A stretch of DNA of 64,000 nt from Palaemon carinicauda (Eukaryota > Arthropoda > Malacostraca > Decapoda > Palaemonidae), in assembly GCF_036898095.1 (NCBI RefSeq), contig NC_090729.1, positions 81,512,571 to 81,576,570 on the forward strand, written 5' to 3'. Below are positions 12,552 through 23,414 of this stretch, one piece after another. How positions within the stretch are numbered: the first letter of the stretch is position 1; each line of letters begins with the position of its first letter. The position numbers and the translations under genes are program-made. The notes beneath the pieces are model-generated. The model saw only the letters and a list, made by a program, of their open reading frames with translations. It was not told the origin of the DNA and ran no database searches.

Positions 12552-12552
12552 T
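12488..12552 (+). repeat. (TAA)n LINE tail
   Basis: About 21 uninterrupted TAA/AAT units mark the 3' terminus of the LINE. They read as a poly-Tyr frame on the minus strand, which is an artefact. Confidence 0.95.
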
Positions 12553-13131
12553 ATTGTATGAACAGACATAGCCTTAACTACATATACAAGAGTCTCACAG
12601 TTTGTATATTGTGTTGGAACAACAAGTATCAACTATATTTATTGTCTGTAAACATACGATAATATGAGGTTTACTTAGGTAAGTAAGAAAGAAAATTGGC
12701 AATTCTTTATTAGTGTTAAGTGTGGGGTGAAATAAGATGCAATTACACTTCAATAAACATCTATTTACGATAAATGAATAAAAATAGAATAGCATGTGTA
12801 ATATATATTATTATAATAATGGAATTATACATATATGCAACTTAAAACAGAAAAGTTTTCTACCTGAAAGGGAAGAAATGATAAGTGTCACTATGAAATT
12901 TGAAAAGTTAATAAAATTTTCGAATATAGTTTTCTGTAATTGTTGGATATTATCAACACTGTGAAAAGTACACACGGCACAAGTGTTATCTGTATAATTC
13001 TACACCTGAGAATTTTTCAACGGTCTTAGTTTCACCATGGTGACACTCACTTAAAAGGTATTGCATTGGAAGGTGTGAACACCTTTTCACCCTAATTTAG
13101 AGTCCCAATCAATTCACTGTTCATCGCAGTA
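12553..13131 (-). other. DIRS copy 1 3' untranslated region
   Basis: Non-coding sequence downstream (on the minus strand) of the recombinase stop at 13132. It aligns by eye with 30593-31250 of copy 2 (reverse) and 32883-33653 of copy 3. It includes 'cacggcacaagtg' and 'tcaccatggtgacactcac' blocks conserved among copies and part of a degenerate ~53-60-bp repeat near its end. Confidence 0.7.
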
Positions 13132-14273
13132 CTAGACGACAGGTTTCAATACACTACCTGCCGCCACCACATAATGCTTAAATTCATGCACTTGCTTTGC
13201 ATAATGTTTATAGAATACTCTGGATGACTTCCATCCAGTGTATGGGTGAAGACGCTCAAAGTCCATATACTGAAAAAAGTTCAGTGATGAAGCAATTTTC
13301 CTTGGATCATGAACTGTCAGGATCTGCCTTGCGAATAAAGTAGGTGAGCTTAACCCTCAGTTGTTTTAGGGATAAGTTTGATCCTGAAGTTTCTCCTTTA
13401 AAGAGCTGTCCTCCCCTGAAATCTGAAGTTCTTCAAAGATAGACCTTTAGACATTCTACTGGACACAGAGAGACCTCTTCCTTCAGAGGGCAGATTCTCC
13501 AGGGACCCCATCTTTTAGTCTGTAGCTCATTTTTGGCGAGAAAGGTTGGATTAGGAAAAAGATTCAATTCTACCACTTCTGTGAACTGAATATGGCCCTC
13601 GTTTCTGGATAGGGCCACTATTTCACAAACTCTAGCCCTGAGCCTACAGCGAACAGGAAAATAACTTTATGAGTTAGATCCTTAAAAGAGCAATCTTTAT
13701 TGTTCACGGTTGAAGCATAATGTAGGACCTTGTCCAAGGACCATGAAATGGGCTTCGGAGGAGCTGCAGGTCTAACTCTAGCACATGCCTTAGGGATCTT
13801 ATTAAAGATTTCGTTCGTCAGGTCCACTTGAAAGGCGTATAGAAGAGGTCTAGTCAGAGCCGACTTACACGTAGTTATCGTGTTGGCTGCCAGACATTGC
13901 TCATGAAGGTGGATAAAGAAGGACAGACAGAAGTCTATTGAAATTTCTTTCGGTCCTTTTGTTTTAACATAAGTAACCCACTTTTTCCAAGACAATTCAT
14001 ATTGTCTTCTGGTTGACTTGGACTTGTATTCTTCTAAGAAGTTTATACTGCCTTTCGAGATTCCAAATCTTCTCTTAACCGCTAATGCGAGAAAATCATG
14101 AGATGAAGGTTTTGGGTTCTCTGTGATGAAGTGAAGATAGTCGACTTCTGAACTCGTTGAGATAGTGCGGGGTTTGGTAGAGGGACCAGCCTTAGATTCA
14201 GTTCCATTATCAGAGGGAACCAGTTGCTCTTTGGCCACTTGGGAGCCACTAGAGCTGCCGTTCCTTGGAAGGA
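13132..14273 (-). pseudogene. DIRS copy 1 ORF3, tyrosine recombinase
   Basis: Tyrosine recombinase that would integrate the circular DIRS DNA. The N-terminal part is recognisable from the STRRQYE-type block and the SALTRPLLYAFQ block. The catalytic Arg region (SGARVSE in copies 3 and 4) is destroyed by a one-base shift, giving SGLEFVK then a stop at 13618. The next segment (13433-13618) ends in TGA where copy 2 has CGA. A further 11-base loss lies just before HDPR. The terminal block with the conserved Tyr codon (13201-13203) and final stop (13132) is intact. Because of a 17-base deletion near 14270 the frame is fused to RNase H in one 400-codon ORF (13618-14820). Confidence 0.85.
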
Positions 14274-15866
14274 CCTTCATTAGGAGATCGGTCGGAGGGA
14301 ACAGGTAAATCCAGTTCCCTTTGTTCCAATCGAGGGACATAGCGTCCGTCGTCTCCGCAAGAGGGTCTTCATATGGGGCTATATATCGAGGTAGTTTCTT
14401 GTTGTCGCTCGTCGCAAAGAGGTCGATTTGCAGTGCCGGGACTTGTTGTACGATGAAGGAGAATGAGTCTACATCTAGGGACCATTCTGACTCTATCGCC
14501 TTGAGCCTGGATAGAGCGTCCACCGTCACATTGCGAAACCCTTGAAGGTGAACTGCTGATAAATGCCATCTCTTCTTTTCCGCCAGACGGAAGATGGCCA
14601 ATATCACATGGTTGATATGGGGCGATCTCAAGCCTTGTCTGTTCAGACATCTCATTATCACTTCGCTGTCCAGGATCAGCCTGATGTGGGCTGATCTGCA
14701 AGGGGAGAGTTTTTTCAATGTCAAAAGGACTGCCATGGCCTCCAAAAGTTGATATGAAAAGTCTTGAACAGGGAAGACCAAGTCCCTTGGACTTTCCTTT
14801 GATGGGAGTGACCTCCCCATCCTTCCGTCGAGGCATCAATGTGGATGGTTATCGATGGTGGAGGTGGTTGTAAGGGAACAGTCCTCTTTATGTTCTTGGC
14901 CTTCGACCATGGCTTGAGAAGTGATCGTAGTAAGGTCGGTATTGGTCTTTCTTGATCTCTTCAAGCGTTTGATGCATATCTTCTCCAGACTCCTGATGCA
15001 TCTTTCAGCTGTGCTCTTAGCACTGGGTCTGTCACTGCTGCAAACTGGAGAGAGCCCAGTACTCTTTCCTGTTGGCGTCTTGAGATCCTGTCGGATTTCA
15101 GTAGTCTCTTGTCAGATCCTACGATCTCTCTCCTCTTCATTGGGGGAATGGAGAGACGGTGTGACTTCAAGTTCCAATGGATTCCCAGCCATTGAAACTC
15201 CTGAGCTGGAGAGAGTCGAAAACTTCTTGAAGTTGATCTGGAATGCCAGATGTTCCAGGAACTGGATAACCTTCTTGGATACTTGCAGACAAGCCATCCT
15301 GGATGATGCCCATACCAGCCAGTCGTCCAGGTACGCTGCTACCTGAACGCCTTCTAGGCGTAGTTGTTGAACGACTGCATCTGCAAGTTTCGTAAAGATC
15401 ATTGGGGCTATGTTTAGCCCGAAGGGCATAGCTCTGAAGACGTACTTCTTCTTCTGTAGCTTGAATCCTAGGTAGGCCTCTGCCAGGTCTATTGAGACTG
15501 TGTACGCCCCTTTTGGTAACAGGGTCCTTATGTGCTGAAGGGTTAACATCCTGAACTTGAAGTTCTCGATGAACTTGTTGAGTGGCGACAAGTCCAGAAT
15601 GACTTGAGTTTGTCTGAGTCCTTCTTGGGAACACGAAACAGCCTTCCCTGGAATTTGATGTACTTTGCCCTCCTTATTACCCGTTTGCTCAATAGTTTTA
15701 GGGTATATTCTTCCAGTGAGGGGTTGGAGTGTTGGAAGAATTGAGGAAATGATGGTGGAGGCTTGCTCCAGCTCCATCCAAGTCCGTTCTCGATTAGGCT
15801 GTGGGCCCAGGGATCGAAGGTCCGACGATCCTGAAAATGTTGGAGCCTCCCTCCTACCTGAAGCAT
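14274..15866 (-). pseudogene. DIRS copy 1 ORF2, reverse transcriptase-RNase H
   Basis: ORF2 starts overlapping the end of ORF1 (NEMLQVGG block at about 15866). RT motifs: VILDLSPLNKFIE (about 15600), MPFGLNIAP (about 15420) and YLDDWLVWA with the catalytic Asp pair (about 15330). The block between AEAY and LGFKL lacks about 12 residues that copies 3 and 4 keep, an in-frame loss within the RT fingers/palm. A frameshift near 15600 and more near 15170 and 14830 split the frame. RNase H is seen in the fused ORF 13618-14820: LLEAMAVLLTL, LILDSEVIM and NVTVDALSRL retain Glu, Asp and Asp. Confidence 0.88.
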
Positions 15867-15867
15867 C

Positions 15868-17824
15868 TCATTGCTTCTGTTTCCCGAAGGATTTACCTCC
15901 CTGACTGCGTCCTCCCTTACCCTTTGAGGAGTGTTTTGAGTAGCCCCGTCTGGAGCCTCTACCTCTGGGATGAAAGGTAGTGGTTTGCCTCTCAAACACT
16001 GGGTTGAATGCTGGTAACTGGGCAACCAGCTGTTGAGGCACCATCTGGTATGTGGTTTGCGGTTGAGTAGCCACTTGGGGCACCGTGGCCATGGTGACTG
16101 TGGAATGTTGTTGCTGGGCAGGCCGAGAGGGTAGTCTGGGTGTCTTGGTCTTCCTCTTAGGTTGGGGACCCGCATCCGAGGAGGACTTACTCTTGGATGA
16201 CATGCCCCACTTCTGGAGAAGATTTCTATTCTCCGTGGCGGGTATGTCAACTACCTCCTTGAACACTTCATTTGGGAAGAGGTCTTTACTCCAGATATTG
16301 GAAGCTATCAACTTCCTGGGTTCGTGTTTGACTGTTGCTGCAGCAAACACGAACTCTCTACATGCTCTCCTGGCTTTCATAAAGCTGTATCGGTCCTTTA
16401 CTAAGGTGGCCATACGCATTTTAGCCATGACCATATTCATGTCTGGGGTGCTCTTTTGGCCTGCACACATTTCCATGCAGTTTTGTAGGGATAAGGATGC
16501 CGCTAGTCTCTCCTTTGTTTCTTGCTCCCTACGCAAGAGAAAGTCTGACAATTTCGGAAGATTTTCGCTGAACTGTCGTCCAGCGATATTAGCATCCAAC
16601 TTCCCCACTGAGAAGGTTAGGTGGACTTCTTTCTAATCCTTATCCTCCATGGGCAGGGCTAAAAACAGAGGTCTGCACTCTTCCAATTTAGGACAAGGTT
16701 TGCCCGCCTCCACTGCCTTGGCAACAGCCTTAAAAGCCTTCGATGTATAGGGGAGGGAAGGTTATTGAGGCTGGAGCAAGAAAGGTAGGATGTTTCTTGC
16801 TTAGGGTAGACACTTTAGAGTTTGTGTAGCCAAACTTCTTTAGGCTACTTGACAAGAGAGCCTGTGCCTTGCCATGATCGAATATTATGACCTCCTTGGG
16901 CTTCATCTCTTCTTTCGACTCTGGCTCCTGCTTCAGTCAAATGAAGCAGTCTGGGTAAGGATTAAAGCTTGGCCAGAACTGAATGTCATTAAGAGGGACG
17001 GCTCCCATCTTCTCCGAAATATAGAGTTTGCCGTTGGTGATCGGCATAGACTCCACATACCTCCAGAGATTAGTTTCGGAGCTGGGAGGGAGGTCTTGTA
17101 CTCTGAGTCTCTTGTATGACCCACGGGAGGCAGAGAGTCGAGCTTCACGGGGCCCTTTCTAAAGTTTCGCTTCCCTAGCTTCGCCTTGCTTGCGAATGTT
17201 CTCCATTAGAGCAGTAAGATTGGCCAGTGCCTATCTCATGTCGTCTGATGGAGGGGCAGAAGATGTTGACGGTAAGGGCTCTGGTGCCGGCACAGACGTA
17301 AGGGACTCTGACTCGACATCACCATTTTCGTCTAGAGGTAGAGTCGACTCCTCCTCAGGATCATCCCTCAGAAGATTCTTTTCAGTGTCCGTGGACACTT
17401 TGGACATCCTTTCCTCCTGGTGGATGTCCATGCCTTGCATCGCCTCACTGATATCCGTCTCGATGGCAATCTGGACGAAGGGGGGTTCAGGTCGTGCTTA
17501 GGGTACGACAGCTTCGGTACCCGCTTTTGGGAACAGCAAGATGCGCATCCTTTCATTAGGTAGGTAGGGTCCCGTAGAGTTCTTTTGGAACCCTTGTACC
17601 CATCTGTGCAGCTTTGCTCATGCTGCATCCCTCGACTCCGCTGACTTGGGGTCGTTGAAACCTTCAGTCACCAAGGTCCGGCAAATGTTGCAGTCTTAGG
17701 GGTTCCAGTACCGCAAGGTTTCGGTCTGTTTGGTGGAGGGGGCGTGCGACCTGCACGCTTTGTGGCCACAAAAGCCCTTACTCTTGTGGTTACAGAAAAT
17801 TACGTCGCACTTCATTTGGTCCTC
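15868..17824 (-). pseudogene. DIRS copy 1 ORF1, gag-like
   Basis: The position opens after a strong 3' splice-site-like tract (ctttctttacag, minus strand) shared by all copies. The N-terminus has Cys/His pairs (FCNHKSKGFCGH, CRSHAP) that look zinc-binding. The middle is acidic and Ser-rich. The conserved C-terminal region is open as 15868-16608 (ENLPKLSDFLLRREQETKE, LLQKWGMSSK) and ends in an RG-rich tail typical of nucleic-acid-binding gag proteins. Several in-frame stops lie between 16610 and 17824. Its role as structural/RNA-binding protein is inferred from position and composition. Confidence 0.75.
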
Positions 17825-18079
17825 CTGTAAAGAAAGGAAAATTAAATGAGTATGCAGTTGTTTATCTCACATGATAAACAAATTATGTAAAATATTAATA
17901 TTAATATTTTCAACATTATAGCTTAGGATAGTTAAGCTAGAAAGGAAATAGGAAAGACACATACTTGTGTTTCCTGTCCAGCCAATTACTGTGACCTCCC
18001 CCAAAATTAAAGCTATAGAGTTTCCATATCTAGGCAAACTCCAAGAGAAGGGTTCTAACCCTTAGGGATAGATAAGTGT
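17825..18079 (-). other. DIRS copy 1 leader, part proximal to ORF1
   Basis: Leader sequence immediately upstream of ORF1, with the 'gtgtttcctgtccagccaat' block conserved in all copies. It ends at the Gypsy insertion; the leader resumes at 21538. The polypyrimidine tract and CAG at its ORF1-side edge look like a splice acceptor. Confidence 0.7.
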
Positions 18080-18083
18080 ATAT
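18080..18083. other. Gypsy target-site duplication, left (ATAT)
   Basis: ATAT precedes the left LTR, and the same four bases follow the right LTR at 21534-21537. Joining the flanks reproduces the leader sequence found around 25845 (reverse) in DIRS copy 2. Confidence 0.85.
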
Positions 18084-18337
18084 TGTACCAACCGTGTTTC
18101 ACACAATTGTACATAATTCCTTTTGTATATATTATGCTTGTATCTTCGCTCTTCCCTCGCACTAAAACGAACATGAAAATTCATGTCTGGTTTTTCCTCT
18201 GTAATATTGTCTGTCTTGTGAACTTGTTATGTCCTGTTGCCTTGAGGTTTTGTATATAAGGAGAGTGTTCTACAATAATATAACTCAGACGTTTCCAACC
18301 TTCCTTTGAGTTCACAACCTTACTCGGCGCCGTCACA
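18084..18337 (+). repeat. Gypsy 5' LTR
   Basis: 254 bp, starting TGTACCAACCG and ending GCGCCGTCACA (TG...CA). It contains a TATA box and ends directly before the primer-binding site. Confidence 0.95.
18253..18260 (+). promoter_or_regulatory. TATA box in Gypsy 5' LTR
   Basis: TATATAAG in the LTR, about 85 bp before the LTR end and repeated at the same place in the 3' LTR. It is the likely core promoter of the element; transcription would start about 30 bases downstream. Confidence 0.7.
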
Positions 18338-18356
18338 TTGGTGACCCCGGAAGTCG
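18338..18356 (+). other. Gypsy primer-binding site
   Basis: ttggtgaccccggaagtcg immediately follows the LTR. The TGGTGACCCCG core is typical of arthropod LTR retrotransposon tRNA-primer sites. I cannot name the tRNA with confidence. Confidence 0.7.
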
Positions 18357-18411
18357 ACTCGCTCCCACTGCCTTCCACCCCCACCTCCCTCGCCCCTCCA
18401 TCGTTGGTACT

Positions 18412-18735
18412 ATGACGGAGACGGACTCTACTACAGCAGTTGGCGCTGCGGCCGCCCCATTGAAACTTTCACCGTTCGCCACCGGAGAGGCGTTTGCTTG
18501 GTTTCAACGCGCTGAAGTTCACTTCCGTATCAGGGGCGTGACTCGCTCAACCACCAAAGCGGATTATGTTCTCACGGCGATACCCGAGGACACCTTCCCA
18601 GAAATATCCGACTGGCTTTGTGAACAAGGAGACACCCCAATAGCGTATGACGCCCTCAAAACATACCTTCTGCATCAGTACTCTCTGTCGCCAGCCGCCC
18701 GTATAGCAAAACTTTTTCAGCTCTCTTGGTTCCTG
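18412..18735 (+). pseudogene. gag: Gypsy gag, N-terminal part only
   Basis: Begins with ATG at 18412. Recognisable gag blocks are FAWFQRAEVHFRIRG and DYVLTAIPED, followed by LLHQYSLSPAARIAKLFQLS. Similarity ends there: the next codons belong to pol in another frame. The matrix/capsid N-terminus remains, while the rest of capsid and the nucleocapsid zinc knuckle are gone. The frame stays open to 18912 by chance. Confidence 0.8.
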
Positions 18736-19670
18736 CCAAGCACGGTATTTATCACCATATCAAGACGACGGGACCCCCAGTCTTCGCAAAATTCAGACGT
18801 CTGGCACCAGAACGATTGGCAGCCGCCAAACAGACGTTCGCCGAAATGGAGAAAATGGGCCTTTGCCAAAAGGCCTCCAGCCCATGGTCGTCGCCCTTAC
18901 ACATCGTTCTGAAGAAAGACGGCTCCCTCCGTCCGTGCGGGGATTACAGGCGCCTGAACATGCAAACAGAACCGGATCACTACCCCCTCCCAAACATTGC
19001 CGACGTGACCTCCTACCTGCACAAAGCGAAGGTTTTCTCTACGCTCGACCTCCTGAAGGGGTATTATCAGGTGCCTATGAACCCAGAAGACATCCCCAAG
19101 ACCGCCATCACCACTCCGTTTGGTACATACACCTTCAATTACTCCTGTTTTGGCCTTCGTAATGCTGGGGTAACGTTTCAACGTCTCATGGATGGCATCT
19201 TAGGGGACCTCCCTTTCTGTGTATGTTATGTGGACGACATACTTGTGTTCTCCTCCTCAAAAGAGGAACACCTCCGTCACCTGCGCATCATGCTCGACCG
19301 CTTGAAACAAAACGGCCTTGTAGTCCGGTACGACAAGTGTACCTTTGGCGCCAACGAAGTATCGTTCTTAGGGCACCGCATCACTCCTGAAGGTGTCCAC
19401 CCCCTCTCTGAGAAGGTAGCAGCCGTTCAGAACTTCCCCGTGCCCTCGACCGTCAAAGCTCTGCAGGAATTCTTGGGCATGATCAACTATTATCACCGTT
19501 TTCTGCCAGCCATTGCCGCCACTCTTGCTCCCCTCTACGCCTCCCTTAAGGGCAAGCCGAAGGACCTGAAGTGGGGTCCCCTTCAAGAAGCAGCCTTCTG
19601 CAATGCAAAGAAGGCCCTATCAACTGCTGCGGCTCTCACTTATCCTATCCACACGCCCCTCTCCTTCTCT
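18726..19670 (+). pseudogene. pol: Gypsy reverse transcriptase
   Basis: Starts abruptly at PAKHGIYHHI without protease or RT lead-in. All RT blocks are present: LKKDGSLRPCGDYRRLN, FSTLDLLKGYYQVPM (motif A Asp), FGLRNAGVTFQR, CYVDDILVFS (catalytic Asp pair, about 19228), FLGHRITPEG and LQEFLGMINYYHRFLP. An indel near 19665 moves the RNase H domain into another frame. The reading frame runs on to 19847 without meaning. Confidence 0.92.
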
Positions 19671-21241
19671 CCACCAATGCCAGCGACGTCGCTATTGGTG
19701 CAGTACTCGAGCAGGTGGTCAAAGGCTCGCCCCGCCCATTGGCCTTCTTCAGCAGAAAACTGTCCAAGGCAGAATCGGGTTATTCTACCTTCGATCGAGA
19801 ATTGCTGGTGGTGCACTTGGCTGTCCGTCACTTTCGCCATTTCTTAGAAGGTACGCCCTTCGTCATTCGCACAGACCACATGCCTCTGGTGCACGCCTTC
19901 ACTCGACAGTCTGACGCCTGATCCGCCCGTCAACGCCGACATCTCTCCGCCGTGGCTGAATACAATTGCACCCTCCAATACATCCCTGGGAAAATGAATC
20001 CCGTTGCCGATGCCCTGTCAAGAAACACGTTGGCTGGCGTTCAACTGGGATTGGATTACAACGCCCTGGCTGAAGCCCAACGACAGGATCCAGAGTATCA
20101 AGCTTGTAGGACATCCTGCACGTCCCTCCGTTGGGAAGACTTTCCCCTTGAAGACTCCAACACCACCCTCCTCTGTGACGTCAGTACTGGTAGACCGCGA
20201 CCTTGGATTCCTGCTCCCATGCGCCGACAGGTGTTTGATTTCATTCACGGCCTTTCACATCCCTCGTGCCGTTCTACTGCACAGCTGATGAAGGCAAAGT
20301 TCATTTGGCAAGGCATTTCTAAGGATGCTAAGGATTGGGTCCGCGCCTGTACTTCTTGCCAAACTTCCAAAGTACATCGACACACGGATTCAGGAGTGGG
20401 CACCTTTCCTCAACCTCAGCGTCGTTTCGCACACATTCACGTCGACGTTGTAGGCCCCCTACCCACATAACAAGGACATCGTTACCTGTTTACCGTCATC
20501 GACCGCTCCACTCGTTGGCCTGAAGCCATTCCCATGGAAACTGCAACGTCCGCCTCATGTACATCTGCCTTACTCTCTGGATGGATTTCAAGATTCGGTA
20601 TCCCTGAGCATATTACATCTGACAGGGGAACCACTTTCACCTCTCAATTGTGGACGTCATTAGCGAATCTCCTGGGCATCACCCTACATCAGACAACGGC
20701 CTACAACCCCGCTGCCAATGGAATGGTTGAACGTTTTCATCGCACCCTCAAAGCAGCTTTGATGTCCCGCTGCAAGGATTGCAACTGGTTTACTCAGCTT
20801 CCCTGAGTCCTCCTGGGACTAAGGACCACTCCTAAAGATGCCCTCGATGTCTCGGCAGCTGAAATGGCGTATGGCGACCCGTTGGTCGTCCCTGCCGAAT
20901 TTTTTCCTTCTACAACCTCCTCCGACGATCTCCAGCGCATACGTCACGTCGTGGGAAAATTTACTCCGTGCCGCCAGACTTACAAGCCCCCAGCGAAGCA
21001 TCACATACCAACGGACTTGCACTCTGCAACGCACGTCTTCCTGCGCAACGACACCAGCAAGCCACCACTAACGCCCCCTTACACGGGCCCTTTCCTTGTG
21101 ATCCGACGCAGTCCGAAAGCATTCCTCCTAAACATTCGGGGCAAAGAAGACTGGGTCTCCATTGATCGTCTAAAACCTTCTTATCATCTGCCAGATGACC
21201 CGCCTACAGTTCGCCTCTCTGGATCAGGGCGCCCTATTTAA
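19571..21241 (+). pseudogene. pol: Gypsy RNase H-integrase, three stops
   Basis: One continuous frame interrupted by TGA at 19919, TAA at 20468 and TGA at 20804; both TGA codons stand where Trp is expected. RNase H: the first catalytic position reads TNASDVAIGA, Asn in place of the usual Asp; RELLVVHLAVRHFR and RTDHMPL follow. Integrase: an H2C2-type zinc-binding region (HPSC...CTSCQ, about 20255-20365), VDVVGPLPT (first Asp), ITSDRGTTF (second Asp, about 20610) and NGMVERFHR (Glu, about 20720). The C-terminal part runs to the stop at 21239-21241. Confidence 0.9.
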
Positions 21242-21261
21242 CATGTACAGTATGTCATTTT

Positions 21262-21278
21262 TAGGGGGGGGGGAGCCA
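21262..21278 (+). other. Gypsy polypurine tract
   Basis: A run of G residues followed by gagcca ends exactly at the 3' LTR start, the expected second-strand primer position. Confidence 0.75.
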
Positions 21279-21533
21279 TGTACCAACCGTGTTTCATACA
21301 ATTGTACATAATTCCTTTTGTATATATTATGCTTGTATCTTCGCTCTTCCCTCACACTAAAACGAACATGAAAATTCATGTCTGGTTTTTCCTATGTAAT
21401 ATTATCTGTCTTGTGAACTTGTTAATGTCCTGTTGCCTTGAGGTTTTGTATATAAGGAGAGTGTTCTACAATAATATAACTCAGTCGTTTCCAACCTGCC
21501 TTTGAGTTCACAACCTTACTCGGCGCCGTCACA
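21279..21533 (+). repeat. Gypsy 3' LTR
   Basis: 255 bp, same ends as the 5' LTR, with about six substitutions and one inserted A. It is followed by the ATAT duplication (21534-21537). Confidence 0.95.
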
Positions 21534-21537
21534 ATAT

Positions 21538-23372
21538 TAACACTAACCTTTCTTAAGTTCTTTAATAATGTGGGATAAATTGTTGACTGATTAACTATCA
21601 GTGTATTGAAAGAAATCTTTTCTTTCAATATAGGATTGGTCTCAACAATAGACTGTTCAAGGAAACACAAGGTATGTTGGAAAATAACTACTGTATAATA
21701 TATACTATAGTTTTCTGTCTACAGTATATCTATACTGCAAATATACTGGCTACTGTATATTCATATACTATAGTTCAGCCGGCATGTTGCCGGCTAGACT
21801 AGCACCTGGTGGCACAGTCCAGCCGGCATGTCGTCGGCTGGTTTATACCTGGCGGCACTGGTTAAGTCGTCATACCGCCGGCTGGTTTAGTACCTGACGG
21901 CACCGGTCCAGTCGGCATGCATCCGGCTGGTTAGTACCTGGCGGCACTAGCTGACAGAGAGAGAGAAAGCATGGAGTGAAGGGCAACCTTATTGAAATGT
22001 TTGTTAACAATAAATAAGGGTGTAAGTTCTTAACCTTACTGCCTTCCTCCAGAATGAGGGTTCAAATGGAAGGGGAGAATGTGTCATTCAAGCTTCCACC
22101 CAGCCACAAAATCCGTTGCCGGTCACTGCTGGCTTCAGGGATGTGGATGGCAGTCCAAGAGAGGACTGGAGAACACTCAACAGTAGAGAGGTCTCTCACT
22201 GGCAGCCGTCATAGACGGCACAACCTTTCCCGGAGCCTTGCGTCCATAAGGGAAAGACTGAGTGACTATCCAGCTGCTTATGTAGCAGCCCGGCCGGCAC
22301 CACAATCTACTGGCAAGCGGTGAGAACTGAATACTCTGAGGTTCTGTCGAAAACCAAAGCCGGGATACTCGCCGGCAAAGGTGGGAGACAGAAAAACCCT
22401 AGCCTAGTCAAGCCGGAGTGAACTACTCTATGGCAAGACCTGAAAGGGTTGTCGCCTATGGCGGCACTCAGAGGGAAGGAGGGATTACCCTTAAATCTCC
22501 ACAGGAGACGAGTATTGAGTTATATAAATAATTCTAGGAGAGATCTATCTCCTGGTGAATTGATAAAACGATACATGAGGGTAAATGGGGATAATGTCTG
22601 AAAGTATACTAAAGCCCATAGGCTAGGTAGCCCAGCACGAGGTGAGATCTCGGTTACCTAAATCGCCGAAACTCTAACGTATACGATCGACATAAGGAAG
22701 AGGAAAATTATATGCATAAAATATATATCTTTACTAGTATAATTGTGCCTAAATAGCTTTTATAATTTATTAATGCTATTATAACCGGGAAAGTCGTTTT
22801 GCTAACTAAATAACACATGCATAACGAACGACAGCGCCCTTGGCACCTCCGGTGACTGGCTCAGCTCCTTAACACAATAATTAATGTAATTTCTCTGTGA
22901 AGCAGGAGCTAAAAATTATACACTGTAAGAAATAAATACTCAACTTTCCAGAGGCAGAAGAAGCTGGAGATTGCATAATGAATCCTCACAAAAGCGATAA
23001 AAAATGTTAGATCAACAGGGAAAACCACTGTGCAAATTTGCTACAAAAATAGGTATAAGCGCCATCTTGGATACTCGTAGTAGTACGGGAGGAAGGGTAT
23101 CCTTGATAACGGCTCCCCTTCTGTTTTCGCCACTCTTCCCCCTCAAAACGAAAATGCTATTCGGGGTGAAGATTGCTATGTGTCGTATCAAGATATACGT
23201 CCCCTGATATTATGCGATATCCTTAGGAGAAATTTTAAGGATATTTGTGCCAGGAGTTAGAATCCTGGAGACCTAAAGGTCAATTCTCCGGGAATATCAC
23301 TTTAGCCAGATATCCCTTAGAAAGCTTCCAATAGGAACCTTCCATCAGGACGACATGGCTTGAGCCAAAAAA
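21538..23372 (-). other. DIRS copy 1 5' leader, distal part
   Basis: Non-coding leader continuing from 18079. It holds the CCGGC-rich short palindromes (about 21778-21945), the 'agagagagagaaagca' block, the 'gttcaaatggaaggggagaa' block, the 'cagagggaaggagggatta' block and the terminal DIRS end. Compared with copy 2 it lacks a segment between about 22320 and 22330, so roughly 0.5 kb is deleted. An antisense frame (22054-22323) overlaps it but is not kept in copy 3. Confidence 0.7.
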
Positions 23373-23414
23373 ATGCTTTTTTGGGCTCAAGCCATGCCGT
23401 CCTGATGGAAGGTT
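23341..23414. repeat. Palindromic head-to-head DIRS junction
   Basis: A near-perfect inverted repeat around 23370: 'ccatcaggacgacatggct' + 'tgagcc' on one side, a short A/T spacer, then 'ggctcaagccatgccgtcc' + 'tgatgg' on the other. It is where the 5' ends of copy 1 (minus) and copy 2 (plus) meet. Confidence 0.85.

Larger units (their letters stand above)
8895..12552 (+). mobile_element. Non-LTR retrotransposon (CR1/jockey-type LINE)
   Basis: A 3.66-kb LINE with an apurinic-type endonuclease, a reverse transcriptase and a 3' (TAA)n tail. The insertion point is clear from comparison with copy 2: the DIRS sequence 'caaggtttgcatata' stops at about 8894 and resumes after the tail with 'ttgtatgaaca'. 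The target duplication is short or ambiguous (atat). The first ~435 bp (8895-9329) is 5' leader. A short ORF at 9017-9268 lies there without recognisable domains. Clade assignment beyond CR1/jockey-like is not certain. Confidence 0.9.
18084..21533 (+). mobile_element. Ty3/Gypsy LTR retrotransposon (internally deleted)
   Basis: Complete LTR pair, primer-binding site, gag start, RT, RNase H, integrase and polypurine tract in Gypsy order, 3.45 kb. It is shorter than the usual 5 kb or so because the end of gag, the Cys-rich zinc knuckle, the protease and the start of RT are missing in one deletion near 18725. The LTRs differ at about six substitutions and one indel over 254 bp (counted by eye), indicating a fairly recent insertion, although the coding part has three stops and two frame changes. 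It lies in the leader of DIRS copy 1. Confidence 0.93.
8641..23372 (-). mobile_element. DIRS1-like retrotransposon copy 1 (interrupted)
   Basis: Minus-strand tyrosine-recombinase retrotransposon. Reading along its own strand: terminus and leader from 23372, ORF1, ORF2 (RT plus RNase H), ORF3 (tyrosine recombinase), and a 3' end at 8641 with the inverted terminus 'ccatgtcgccctgatgg'. A LINE (8895-12552) sits in its 3' region and a Gypsy element (18084-21533) in its leader. Removing both restores continuity with copies 2 and 3. Coding regions carry many stops and frameshifts. The 5' leader lacks about 0.5 kb present in copy 2. Confidence 0.85.

Noticed and set aside
12447..12632. Minus-strand ORF with poly-Tyr
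   Set aside because: It translates the (TAA)n tail of the LINE.
14369..14839. 156-codon minus-strand ORF in DIRS copy 1
   Set aside because: Shadow frame of the RNase H region; the same shadow appears in the other copies because the coding sequence is conserved.
22054..22323. Antisense ORF beginning MRVQMEGENVSF in the DIRS leader, partly repeated at 25152-25373
   Set aside because: The similarity follows from leader sequence conservation; the frame is not kept in copy 3 (about 39230) and differs in length and end.
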